Below, piece by piece: positions 1 to 6,185 of a stretch of 6,448 nucleotides of DNA. The position numbers and the translations under genes are program-made. The notes beneath the pieces were generated by a model. The model was given only the letters and a program-made list of their open reading frames with translations, searched no databases and was not told the origin of the DNA. Source of the DNA: Spartobacteria bacterium (lineage in GTDB: Bacteria > Verrucomicrobiota > Verrucomicrobiia > Chthoniobacterales > Chthoniobacteraceae); NCBI GenBank assembly GCA_025355595.1, contig JANXZI010000768.1, positions 1 to 6,448 of the forward strand. Direction: 5' to 3'. The first letter of the stretch is position 1; the number at the start of each line of letters is the position of its first letter.

Positions 1-649
1 CCGCGCGCGCGAGCGAGTAGTGCTGATACCACGGCGCGTGATAGTGATCGGCAAAGATGTGGATGTAGGCCGGCTTCTCGTAGCCGTCGCCGAGCGTCAC
101 GCGCACGAAAGTCTGCGCGCCGAAGTGCAGGTGATTCGGCACGAGCTTGAGATCCATCGTGAGCAACAGGCAGTCCACGATCCGCGCAGTGGCGCTCGAG
201 TTCTTGTTCTCGTGCTTGCTGAGGCGGAGCGTCACCTCGCCCTCGGGCAGATCAGTCTCGAAGGATCCCCATATCTCCTCCGGCTTCCTCGCGTGCCCTG
301 GGTAGGTGTCGTCAAACAGCGCATCGCCCAGCACACGCTCACCCGCGAGAGCAGTGATGTGAAAAGGCCCGCGGTATTTCGGATGGCTCGAGTAGCGCAC
401 CCAGACGCGGTAGTGCCCCGCGTCCTTGATGCTCACGGTCGCTGTCGCCACTCCGTCTTTCGCGCCGCCCGCACCGCTGAGCAGCGCGAGACCGGACGCG
501 GTTTTCGCAGTCATGCCGGTCATTTTTTCCCAGCCGCCGGATGATTTGAAGCTCTCCGCCTCGACGAAGACTTCACCAGCCCGCGCGCTCTGCATCGGGC
601 AGAGTGCGGCGAACGAAAGAATCAGGGAGCAGACGCGGAGCTTGTTCAT
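1..649 (-). CDS. Secreted protein with N-terminal CBM6/galactose-binding-like domain, partial (3' end off window)
   Basis: The frame is open from an ATG at 649-647 to the left edge, giving 216 codons without a stop, so the C-terminal part is missing. Residues 1-24 look like a Sec signal peptide: MNKLR, a hydrophobic stretch, then a probable AxA-type cleavage at SARA/GE. This implies export to the periplasm or outside. Residues about 26-165 resemble a carbohydrate-binding, galactose-binding-like beta-sandwich. They start with EVFVEAESF and GGWEKM, and AGHYRVWVRY (77-86) is the usual core strand of CBM6/CBM35-type modules. The segment 167-216 is rich in His and Tyr (for example IFADHYHAPWYQHY) and I do not recognise its family; it probably opens the main domain. 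No Shine-Dalgarno is visible, and CTCC lies 6 nt before the ATG. The gene follows putA on the same strand after a 60-bp gap, so co-transcription is possible, but the functions look unrelated. The fold call is moderately sure. The overall enzymatic or binding role is unknown. Confidence 0.75.
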   Translation of the reverse strand, partial: MNKLRVCSLILSFAALCPMQSARAGEVFVEAESFKSSGGWEKMTGMTAKTASGLALLSGAGGAKDGVATATVSIKDAGHYRVWVRYSSHPKYRGPFHITALAGERVLGDALFDDTYPGHARKPEEIWGSFETDLPEGEVTLRLSKHENKNSSATARIVDCLLLTMDLKLVPNHLHFGAQTFVRVTLGDGYEKPAYIHIFADHYHAPWYQHYSLARA

Positions 650-655
650 GGGGTG

Positions 656-675
656 GGAGCAGATTTTGGAATCTG
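656..675 (+). repeat. GGAG-preceded 6-bp hairpin between putA and the CBM-like gene
   Basis: CAGATT (660-665) and AATCTG (670-675) are perfect inverted arms around a TTGG loop. GGAG (656-659) lies directly 5' of the stem on the plus strand. It sits in the 60-bp gap downstream of putA, 11 nt before the start codon of the CBM-like gene, so it would be in that gene's leader. No T-run follows it on the minus strand, so an intrinsic terminator for putA is poorly supported. GGAG or GTAG followed by a hairpin is the REP layout, and a clearer pair occurs at 4051-4159, so this may be a further REP-like unit. The stem is short and chance is possible. The remaining bases of this gap hold nothing else that I recognise. 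Confidence 0.3.
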
Positions 676-709
676 ACGTTCGGAGGGTGGAGTAAAAATT
701 GGTGGCGAA

Positions 710-3700
710 TTATCGCAAGCGCGGGAAGACCGGAAGTTGTCCGTGACGGTGGCGGGTTTCGGAAACGGCCTGCTCGCGGGTCCATCGAGTGAGTTCAATG
801 CGGCCGTAGGCGAGCATCGGCGCGTTGATCCAGTTCAAGCCAGCGCCGTGAACGGCGCGCAACACGTCATCACACGGCGTGCTCACAGTTCGGAAAAATT
901 CCGCGTGCTGCGCGCTCTCGGGCAAACGCGCCACAAATTGCGCGTCGCTCTCCTCCGAGCGAAGGCTGACCGTCAAAGGCGATCCGGTGACCTGCGCCGC
1001 ACGCTGCGCGCGCTCGATCACGTGACGATCATGCGCTTCGAGCCGGAGGATCACACCCCTACACGGACGGTAGCGGAACACATTGCTCTCCGCGCGCAAA
1101 CCGGACGGGTCGTGCGCGACCGCAAAGTGACTCTCCCACGCCGCGCGAAAATCATCCTTCAGATCCGCCTCCTCGCTCACGCGGCAGAAGCTCAGCACGT
1201 AGTTGGGCCCGCCCGCCTTCGCTCCCAGCCCGATGCACGAACGCTTCCATCCACCGAACGGCTGGCGTTGCACGATCGCTCCAGTGATGGCGCGATTGAT
1301 GTAAAGGTTGCCGGCCTGCGCGCGTTCCTTCCACGCTGCGATCTCATCGGGATCGAGCGAGTGCAGGCCGGCAGTGAGGCCGTAGGCGGTCGCATTCTGC
1401 CACTCGATCGCCTGCGCGAGCGAATCCGCGCGCATCATCCCGAGCACAGGGCCGAAACATTCCGTCTGGTGAAACCAAGAACCGGCCCACACGCCGAGCC
1501 GAATGCCGGGCGTCCACGCATACGGGGCGTCGCCGAGTTGGCGCGGCTCCAGCAGCCACTCCTCACCGGGATCGAGGGCGGTCAGCGCGCGGCGCAAATC
1601 GTCGCCGGGCGCGATGACGAGCGGCGTGACGACACTGCGCGGATCTGTTGCCGCACCCACGGGCAGGCTCGCCGCGGCATCGCGAAGTTGCCGGCGAAAA
1701 ACGGGATCGTCGTACACTTCCGCCTCCAAAATCGCGAGGCTCGCCGCACTGCACTTCTGCCCAGAGTGGCCGAATGCGGAGCGCACCAGGTCCTTGATCG
1801 CCAGTTCACGATCCGCCTGCGCGGTGATGATCATCGCGTTCTTCCCGCTCGTCTCCGCGAGCAGCGGCAGCGCAGGCCGCCAGTCCTGAAACTTGCGCGC
1901 CGTCTCGTAGCTGCCCGTGAGCACGACGCACGCGATGCGCGGATCGGTGATGAGCGCGCGGCCCGTCGTCCCGTCGCACGGGAAAAAGTGGAGTACGTCG
2001 CGCGGAACACCCGCCGCCCAAAGCTGCCGCGCGAGCAGCCACGCGATCTGCACAGTCGCGCGCGCGGGCTTGAGCACGACGCAGTTGCCCGCCTTCAGCG
2101 CCGCGAGCACTCCGCCCGCGGGAATGGCATACGGAAAATTCCACGGCGAGACCACGGCGACGACGCCAAGCGCTTTCGCGCTTACGCCATCCGGCACTCC
2201 ACCGGTGCGGGCGTAGTAGCGGGCAAAATCAATCGCCTCGGACACTTCGCCATCCGCATCGGCCGTTGCCTTCTTTGCTTCGGAACGCAGACAGGCGAGC
2301 GTGATGAAACGCTGTGTGCTCATGAACTCTGCCGCGCAATGCAGAATCGCGGCACGATGGGGCCCGCCCATCGCAGCCCAAGCCGGCTGCGCCGCACACG
2401 CACTGCGGAGCATCGCATCGAGCTCAGGCAATTCCGGCAGCGGCTCCGGTTTCCACGAACGAATTGCATCCGTCAGGGACGCGCGCACGGATGGCTGCGT
2501 CCAGTCGGAGTCCGGCTCGTTTTGAAAATCCGCCGCCTGCGCGGGCTGGACGGAAGGCGTTTTGCGACGCGACTCGGAGGACATCGTCGTTCGCTCGCTC
2601 CAGCCGCGCACGAAGCGCTCGCGCTGGCGCTCCCACTCTGCCGAACCGGGGCGCATGCCGAACATGTCGCGCAGGAAATTTTCCGGCGCGGTATTTTCAT
2701 CGAGCCGCCGCACGAGGTACGCCATCGCGCTGAGGAAATCATCACGCCCCACCGCGGGCGCGTAGAGCAGCAGGCCGCTCGCCGCATCGCGCACCGCACG
2801 CGCCTGATGATTCGCCATGCCTTCGAGCATCTCGATTTCCACAAATCGTGCGACGCCATTGTGTTCGCGCAATGTGAGTGCGAGTGCCACGTCGAAAAGA
2901 TTATGACTCGCCACACCCAGCCGGACTGCCGCGGCATTCGCAGGCGCGCAGCCGTATTCGAGCAGACGCCGGAAATTCGCATCGGTCTCCGCCTTCGATC
3001 CATACGGTGCCGGATGCCAGCCGTGCAGTTCCGCCTCGACATTTTCCATCGCGAGGTTCGCGCCTTTCACGAGGCGGATCTTGATCGGCGCACCACCGCC
3101 GGCCACGCGCGCACGCGCCCATTCCGTGAGTTCGCGCTGCGCGGCGAATGACTCGGGCAGATAAGCTTGGAGTGCAATCCCCGCGGACAGCGTGCGAAAT
3201 TCCGGCTCATCGAGCACGCCGCGAAACGCCGCGACGGTCAGCGCGAGGTCGCGGTATTCCTCCATGTCGAGATTCACAAATTTCCCTCCCGCCGCTGCCG
3301 CGCGATACAGCGTGCGCAGCCGCACTTTGATCTCAGCCACTGTCTCATCCCACGCGATCAGATTGATCTGGCTGAAGATCGCCGAGACTTTTACCGAGAT
3401 GCAACTCACCGCCGGATCAGCGAGATGAGCAAGCACTGCGGAGAGTCGCCGTGCAGCCTCCTCGTCGCCGAGCACCGCTTCGCCGAGGTGATTGAGATTG
3501 ATACGAAATCCCTCCCCCCGCCGCACGCTTAGATAGTGATTCAGCGGCTCCTTCTCACCGTCGAGGATCACGTGTGAACTTTCATCACGCATCCGCGTTG
3601 CCACGGCCTTCATCACCACACCCGGCAACACGCGGCTGCCCGCCGCGCCTGCAAACATCAGCATCCGATCACCGATCGGGAGATAGCGCGGGACGCCGAA

Positions 3701-3973
3701 CGTCCGCAGCAATCCGCGCCAGCGCCGCGCCTCAGCCGCTGGATCGCGGCTGCGAAAAACCTGATCCACCATCGCGAACGTGAACGCCCTGCCGGCCGGA
3801 TCGTTCAGCAGGCGTCGGAGCTTCGCAGCCTCGGCATATTCCGCCCGCGTTTGCTGCTTGAGCGCCTCGCCCAGCAGCCGCTCCGCGAGCGCCACGGCGT
3901 GCATACACACATCGCCTTCCGTCGGGCGCGACGCGGGCTGATGCGGGTCGGCTTGTGGCGCGCGGTCGCTCAT
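710..3973 (-). CDS. putA: Bifunctional proline dehydrogenase / L-glutamate-gamma-semialdehyde dehydrogenase (PutA)
   Basis: This enzyme oxidises L-proline to pyrroline-5-carboxylate with FAD, passing electrons to the quinone pool, and then oxidises glutamate semialdehyde to glutamate with NAD+. With the chosen start it has 1087 residues and ends in TAA. The FAD-binding PRODH barrel spans about residues 100-460, with NLNHLGEAVLG (159-169), SVKVSAI (193-199), NLDMEEYRDL (234-243), QAYLPES (269-275), RLVKGANLAMENVEAE (300-315), GVASHNLFD (353-361) and YLVRRLDEN (419-427); the Arg pair matches the one that binds the proline carboxylate in E. coli PutA. A linker follows at about 460-515. The ALDH domain has SPWNFPYAIPAGG (609-621), LKPA (634-637), LTGS (685-688), ETSGKN with Glu707, GQKCS with catalytic Cys741, and PFGGWKRS (905-912). 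Residues about 942-1087 form an extra C-terminal domain as in long, actinobacterial-style PutAs. There is no ribbon-helix-helix DNA-binding domain, so E. coli-type autorepression is not expected. The ORF extends upstream to 4072, but that part is Arg/Cys-rich and lies in the repeat region. The ATG at 3973 is used here; 3904 is an alternative. Confidence 0.96.
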   Translation of the reverse strand: MSDRAPQADPHQPASRPTEGDVCMHAVALAERLLGEALKQQTRAEYAEAAKLRRLLNDPAGRAFTFAMVDQVFRSRDPAAEARRWRGLLRTFGVPRYLPIGDRMLMFAGAAGSRVLPGVVMKAVATRMRDESSHVILDGEKEPLNHYLSVRRGEGFRINLNHLGEAVLGDEEAARRLSAVLAHLADPAVSCISVKVSAIFSQINLIAWDETVAEIKVRLRTLYRAAAAGGKFVNLDMEEYRDLALTVAAFRGVLDEPEFRTLSAGIALQAYLPESFAAQRELTEWARARVAGGGAPIKIRLVKGANLAMENVEAELHGWHPAPYGSKAETDANFRRLLEYGCAPANAAAVRLGVASHNLFDVALALTLREHNGVARFVEIEMLEGMANHQARAVRDAASGLLLYAPAVGRDDFLSAMAYLVRRLDENTAPENFLRDMFGMRPGSAEWERQRERFVRGWSERTTMSSESRRKTPSVQPAQAADFQNEPDSDWTQPSVRASLTDAIRSWKPEPLPELPELDAMLRSACAAQPAWAAMGGPHRAAILHCAAEFMSTQRFITLACLRSEAKKATADADGEVSEAIDFARYYARTGGVPDGVSAKALGVVAVVSPWNFPYAIPAGGVLAALKAGNCVVLKPARATVQIAWLLARQLWAAGVPRDVLHFFPCDGTTGRALITDPRIACVVLTGSYETARKFQDWRPALPLLAETSGKNAMIITAQADRELAIKDLVRSAFGHSGQKCSAASLAILEAEVYDDPVFRRQLRDAAASLPVGAATDPRSVVTPLVIAPGDDLRRALTALDPGEEWLLEPRQLGDAPYAWTPGIRLGVWAGSWFHQTECFGPVLGMMRADSLAQAIEWQNATAYGLTAGLHSLDPDEIAAWKERAQAGNLYINRAITGAIVQRQPFGGWKRSCIGLGAKAGGPNYVLSFCRVSEEADLKDDFRAAWESHFAVAHDPSGLRAESNVFRYRPCRGVILRLEAHDRHVIERAQRAAQVTGSPLTVSLRSEESDAQFVARLPESAQHAEFFRTVSTPCDDVLRAVHGAGLNWINAPMLAYGRIELTRWTREQAVSETRHRHGQLPVFPRLR
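3915..3920 (-). promoter_or_regulatory. Possible Shine-Dalgarno pointing to a shorter PutA start
   Basis: On the minus strand GGAAGG is followed 10 nt later by the ATG at 3904-3902, and 4 nt later by an in-frame GTG at 3910-3908. Either would remove the low-complexity N-terminal extension of 21 to 23 residues (rich in Pro, Ala and Asp) and start the protein just before the helix MHAVALAERLL. The ATG at 3973 has no purine-rich site. The other genes in the window also lack Shine-Dalgarno sites, so this does not settle the start. Confidence 0.25.
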
Positions 3974-4050
3974 GCACGGAGAATGCAACGAGCCCGCATC
4001 GGCGTCATGACGATAATTGCGCGACTGAGCACAGCGACGCGGCGCGGATC

Positions 4051-4074
4051 GTAGGCATGGGCGGAAGCCCACGT
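4051..4074 (+). repeat. REP-like unit, left (GTAG plus imperfect hairpin)
   Basis: GTAG (4051-4054) is followed by a stem whose core is TGGGC (4058-4062) paired with GCCCA (4067-4071) around a GGAA loop. The stem can be extended past one A-C mismatch by a C-G pair (4056 with 4073) and a G-T wobble (4055 with 4074). It lies in the gap upstream of putA. A putA promoter could lie between this unit and the start codon. The only AT-rich hexamer there is AATTAT on the minus strand (4018-4013), too weak to call. Confidence 0.5.
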
Positions 4075-4135
4075 CGCACTCTCCCGATCGCGCCGACGCT
4101 CCGCACCGTCGCGCCGCCTTCGCTCATCCTCCCTC

Positions 4136-4159
4136 GCGAGGTTGGAAAACCTCGCCTAC
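4136..4159 (-). repeat. REP-like unit, right (GTAG plus perfect 8-bp hairpin)
   Basis: Read on the minus strand, GTAG (4159-4156) is followed at once by the arm GCGAGGTT, loop TTCC and arm AACCTCGC, a perfect 8-bp stem. The TAG of GTAG is the stop codon of the dehydrogenase gene. The stem could also act as a transcript-end or RNase barrier for that gene. The bases after it (GAGGGAGGATG) contain no T-run, so a classical intrinsic terminator is not supported. Confidence 0.6.
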
Positions 4160-5229
4160 TTTGCCGGCAACTTCACCGTGCGCTTTTCCCGCGCACTCTG
4201 CACCGCGCCGTCCACGATCTGCTGGCCGATCCGTGAGATCTCCGGCGAGAGCGGCCCGCTCAGCGGTGTGCCGGTGGCTATGCAGTGGAGAAAATACTCC
4301 ACCGGATTTCGCTCCGGCGCACGCAGCGTGTCGCACGGCATGTCAAAGCCCGCGGGCTTCGCGCGCGTCTGCACACGCACGATCGGATCGTAGTCGTAGC
4401 AGCTCACCGTGCCGGCGCTCCCCCAGATCGCGAAGCCGCACTTCGGCTGCGGCTGATGCGTCCACGGGTCGGTGAATGTCCCCCAGCGCGTCTCGCATTT
4501 CGACAGGCCGCTTTCGTAGCGGACGACCACCACGCTGTGCTCATCCACTTCGAGGCCCGGCGGCTCATCAGTCACGCACGTCACTTCGAGCGGCACGCGA
4601 CCGCCCATGAACCACGTGCCAAGCGTCGTGCCGTAGCCGAGGTAGTCGAGCAGCGAGCCGCCGCCCGCGCGCTTTTGGTAAAACCAACTCGCCGATTTTT
4701 CCGCCGCCGTCGGCTCCTTCTCGATCTTGTCCGCGCCGTGGCAGAGCGGGCCGCGATTTCCGCCGTAGTGATGAAAGCCGCGCACCTCACCGATCACTCC
4801 CTCGTCAATGATCCGCTTCGCCGTCACACAGCATTCCGCCCAGCGCAGCGGCCAGTTGATCGCGAGCAGCTTTCCCGCGGGCATCGCCGCCAGCATCGCA
4901 TCCGCCTCCGCGAGCGACACGGCAAATGGTTTTTCCAAGAGCACATGCACGCCGAATTTCGCCACCCGCGCGACGTATTCGCCGTGCTTCGCCGCCGCCG
5001 GGCACAGGATCACCACATCGGGCCGCGCCTCTTCCATGCACGCATCCACGTCAGTAAAAATGCGCTCGTCAGGAATCGCAAAATTCCGGTGCGCCTCGCG
5101 CATCCGCTCCGGCTGCGCGTCGCAGATTCCCACCAGCTCGGAGTCCGGATGCTCGTGGGTCATGCGCAGCAGATCGCCCATGTGGAAGTGATCGAAATTG
5201 ATGCCGGCGATACGGAATTTCTGGCTCAT
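4156..5229 (-). CDS. Gfo/Idh/MocA family NAD(P)-dependent oxidoreductase
   Basis: The product has 357 residues, normal for the family, which oxidises or reduces sugars, inositols and related polyols in the cytoplasm. The N-terminal Rossmann domain (about 1-122) starts KFRIAGI. The usual GxGxxG loop is replaced by GINFDHFHMG (9-18), a His-rich variant. GICDAQ with Asp37 after the second strand suits NAD(H) binding. HVLLEKPFAVS (95-105) is the family's EKP hallmark, with Lys100 as the expected catalytic or cofactor-contacting lysine. NWPLRW (125-130) starts the C-terminal alpha/beta domain, and GGGSLLDYLGYG (189-200) is the conserved substrate-side helix. The substrate cannot be read from the sequence. 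The frame extends upstream to 5358, but that part is Arg/Cys-rich and lies in the divergent gap, and homology begins at MSQKFRIAG, so the ATG at 5229 was chosen. No Shine-Dalgarno is visible; CTCC lies 7 nt upstream. The TAG stop is part of a REP-like repeat. It is divergent from the propeller gene. Confidence 0.93.
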   Translation of the reverse strand: MSQKFRIAGINFDHFHMGDLLRMTHEHPDSELVGICDAQPERMREAHRNFAIPDERIFTDVDACMEEARPDVVILCPAAAKHGEYVARVAKFGVHVLLEKPFAVSLAEADAMLAAMPAGKLLAINWPLRWAECCVTAKRIIDEGVIGEVRGFHHYGGNRGPLCHGADKIEKEPTAAEKSASWFYQKRAGGGSLLDYLGYGTTLGTWFMGGRVPLEVTCVTDEPPGLEVDEHSVVVVRYESGLSKCETRWGTFTDPWTHQPQPKCGFAIWGSAGTVSCYDYDPIVRVQTRAKPAGFDMPCDTLRAPERNPVEYFLHCIATGTPLSGPLSPEISRIGQQIVDGAVQSAREKRTVKLPAK

Positions 5230-5348
5230 GGGTCGGGGAGTGGGAGCGGGAGTAAACGCCAAGCCCCCGCGGCAATGGAAGCCCAACGTAGCCGCCGATT
5301 TTCCTGCGCAACCGCGACACCGGGACGCTAGCTTTGCCGGACTCCGCC
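5230..5348. promoter_or_regulatory. Divergent intergenic region between dehydrogenase and propeller gene
   Basis: These 119 bp must hold the promoters of both divergent genes if each is transcribed on its own. I see no convincing -35/-10 pair, operator palindrome or riboswitch. The sequence just before the dehydrogenase start is rich in C and CTCC on the coding strand, and the propeller start is preceded by ACTCCGCC. Neither side has a Shine-Dalgarno sequence. Confidence 0.4.
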
Positions 5349-6185
5349 ATGAAAACATTCCGCGCCCGCAAGCTTCTCCTGCCGTTGATCGCGATCACCG
5401 GTGCCTTTGCCGCGCTCGCGGCGGACCTGCCGACCCCGGAGGAATACCGCGCGAACTGGCCGCGCTTCCGCGGACCCGATGGCGGCGGCGTCGCCGCGGG
5501 CGGCCATGCACCGCTGACGTTCGACGTGAAGGCCGGCACGAATATCGCATGGTCGGTCGCCGTGCCCGTAGCGGGATTTAATTCACCCGTCGTGTGGGGC
5601 GACCGCGTGTTCCTCTCCGGCGGCGACGATGCGAAGTGCGAGGTGATGTGCTTCGATGTGCAGAGTGGAAAATTGCTCTGGCAGACCGCCGTGCCGAAGG
5701 TCGAGCGCGGTGCCGATGAGAAACAGGAACCGCCCGACCAGAGCGGCATGGCCGCGCCGACCGTGGCGACCGATGGACGCCGCGCGTATGCCATCTTCGC
5801 GAACGGCAATCTTGCTGCCTTCAATTTCGACGGCAGCGTCGCGTGGGCGAAGCACCTCGTCATTCCGAAGAATTCGTATGGCCACGCATCGTCGCTCGCG
5901 ACGTGGCAGGATCGCGTGATCGTGCAGATTGATCAGGGCGAGGTGGACGACAAACTGAGCAGGCTCTTTGCCTTCGACGGCGCAAGCGGCGCAGTCGTGT
6001 GGGAAAAGGAGCGGAACGTCGGCGCATCCTGGGCCACGCCGATCGTCATCGAGGCCGCGGGCAAGACTCAGCTCATCACGCTCGCGCTGCCATGGGTCAT
6101 CGCGTATTCGCCGAAGGACGGCGCGGAAATGTGGCGGGCGGAGTCGCTCGATGGCGAGGTCACGCCGTCGCCGGTTTTTGCGTGA
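5349..6185 (+). CDS. Secreted PQQ-like beta-propeller protein, N-terminal part ending at an in-frame TGA
   Basis: The frame gives 278 residues from the ATG at 5349 to TGA at 6183-6185. Residues 1-25 form a Sec signal peptide (MKTFRARK, hydrophobic LLLPLIAITGAFAALA, cleavage near ALAA/DLP), so the product is periplasmic or exported. NWPRFRGPDGGG (36-47) is the standard opening of secreted PQQ-binding-like (BamB-type) propeller proteins common in Planctomycetes and Verrucomicrobia. Blade-like repeats follow, for example YAIFANGNLAAFNFDGSVAW, RLFAFDGASGAVVWEKE and VIAYSPKDGAEMWR. The family's exact role is unknown; PQQ binding itself is not shown, and many members are only structural homologues of quinoprotein dehydrogenases. 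Family members are usually longer, and the same frame continues past the stop with matching sequence, so this is probably a truncated gene rather than a complete one. A start at 5334 (MPDSA before the signal peptide) is possible but less likely because the signal peptide fits better from 5349. It is divergent from the dehydrogenase. Confidence 0.85.
   Translation: MKTFRARKLLLPLIAITGAFAALAADLPTPEEYRANWPRFRGPDGGGVAAGGHAPLTFDVKAGTNIAWSVAVPVAGFNSPVVWGDRVFLSGGDDAKCEVMCFDVQSGKLLWQTAVPKVERGADEKQEPPDQSGMAAPTVATDGRRAYAIFANGNLAAFNFDGSVAWAKHLVIPKNSYGHASSLATWQDRVIVQIDQGEVDDKLSRLFAFDGASGAVVWEKERNVGASWATPIVIEAAGKTQLITLALPWVIAYSPKDGAEMWRAESLDGEVTPSPVFA

Larger units (their letters stand above)
4051..4159. 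repeat. BIME-like element: two REP-type hairpins in inverted orientation
   Basis: The element begins with GTAGGC (4051-4056) and ends with its inverse GCCTAC (4154-4159). Just inside each end is a hairpin with a 4-nt loop, and a 61-bp spacer (4075-4135) without a gene lies between them. GTAG directly 5' of an imperfect or perfect palindrome is the defining layout of REP sequences, including the E. coli REP, which also begins GTAGGC. Pairs of inverted REPs form BIMEs. Such repeats are mobilised by RAYT transposases and can affect mRNA ends, gyrase binding or transcription termination. Here the pair separates two co-oriented genes, 77 bp upstream of the putA start and at the very end of the dehydrogenase gene. 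No RAYT gene is in the window. That it is a repeated family is inferred, because only this locus is visible. Confidence 0.6.

Noticed and set aside
20..544. Plus-strand ORF inside the CBM-like gene
   Set aside because: Exact antisense of the secreted protein frame, which has a signal peptide and a galactose-binding-like core.
737..3151. Very long plus-strand ORF (804 codons) antisense to putA
   Set aside because: Its codons mirror the putA frame, the product is extremely rich in Arg, His and Ala without any domain, and putA on the other strand has complete family motifs. It is open only because of GC-rich codon use.
4136..4155. Intrinsic terminator for the dehydrogenase gene
   Set aside because: The stem is strong and correctly placed, but no T-run follows on the transcribed strand; the repeat explanation fits the GTAG prefix and the inverted partner better.
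5271..5292. Possible decayed third REP copy sharing GGAAGCCCA with the left REP-like unit
   Set aside because: Only a short match, the 5' arm is missing and no hairpin can be drawn; chance in GC-rich DNA is sufficient.
4285..5331. Plus-strand ORF (348 codons) antisense to the dehydrogenase
   Set aside because: Arg/His-rich, no recognisable motif, and it overlaps a clear Gfo/Idh/MocA gene along its length.
5069..5863. Minus-strand ORF bridging the dehydrogenase start, the divergent gap and the propeller gene
   Set aside because: It overlaps two real genes in other frames and shows no domain.
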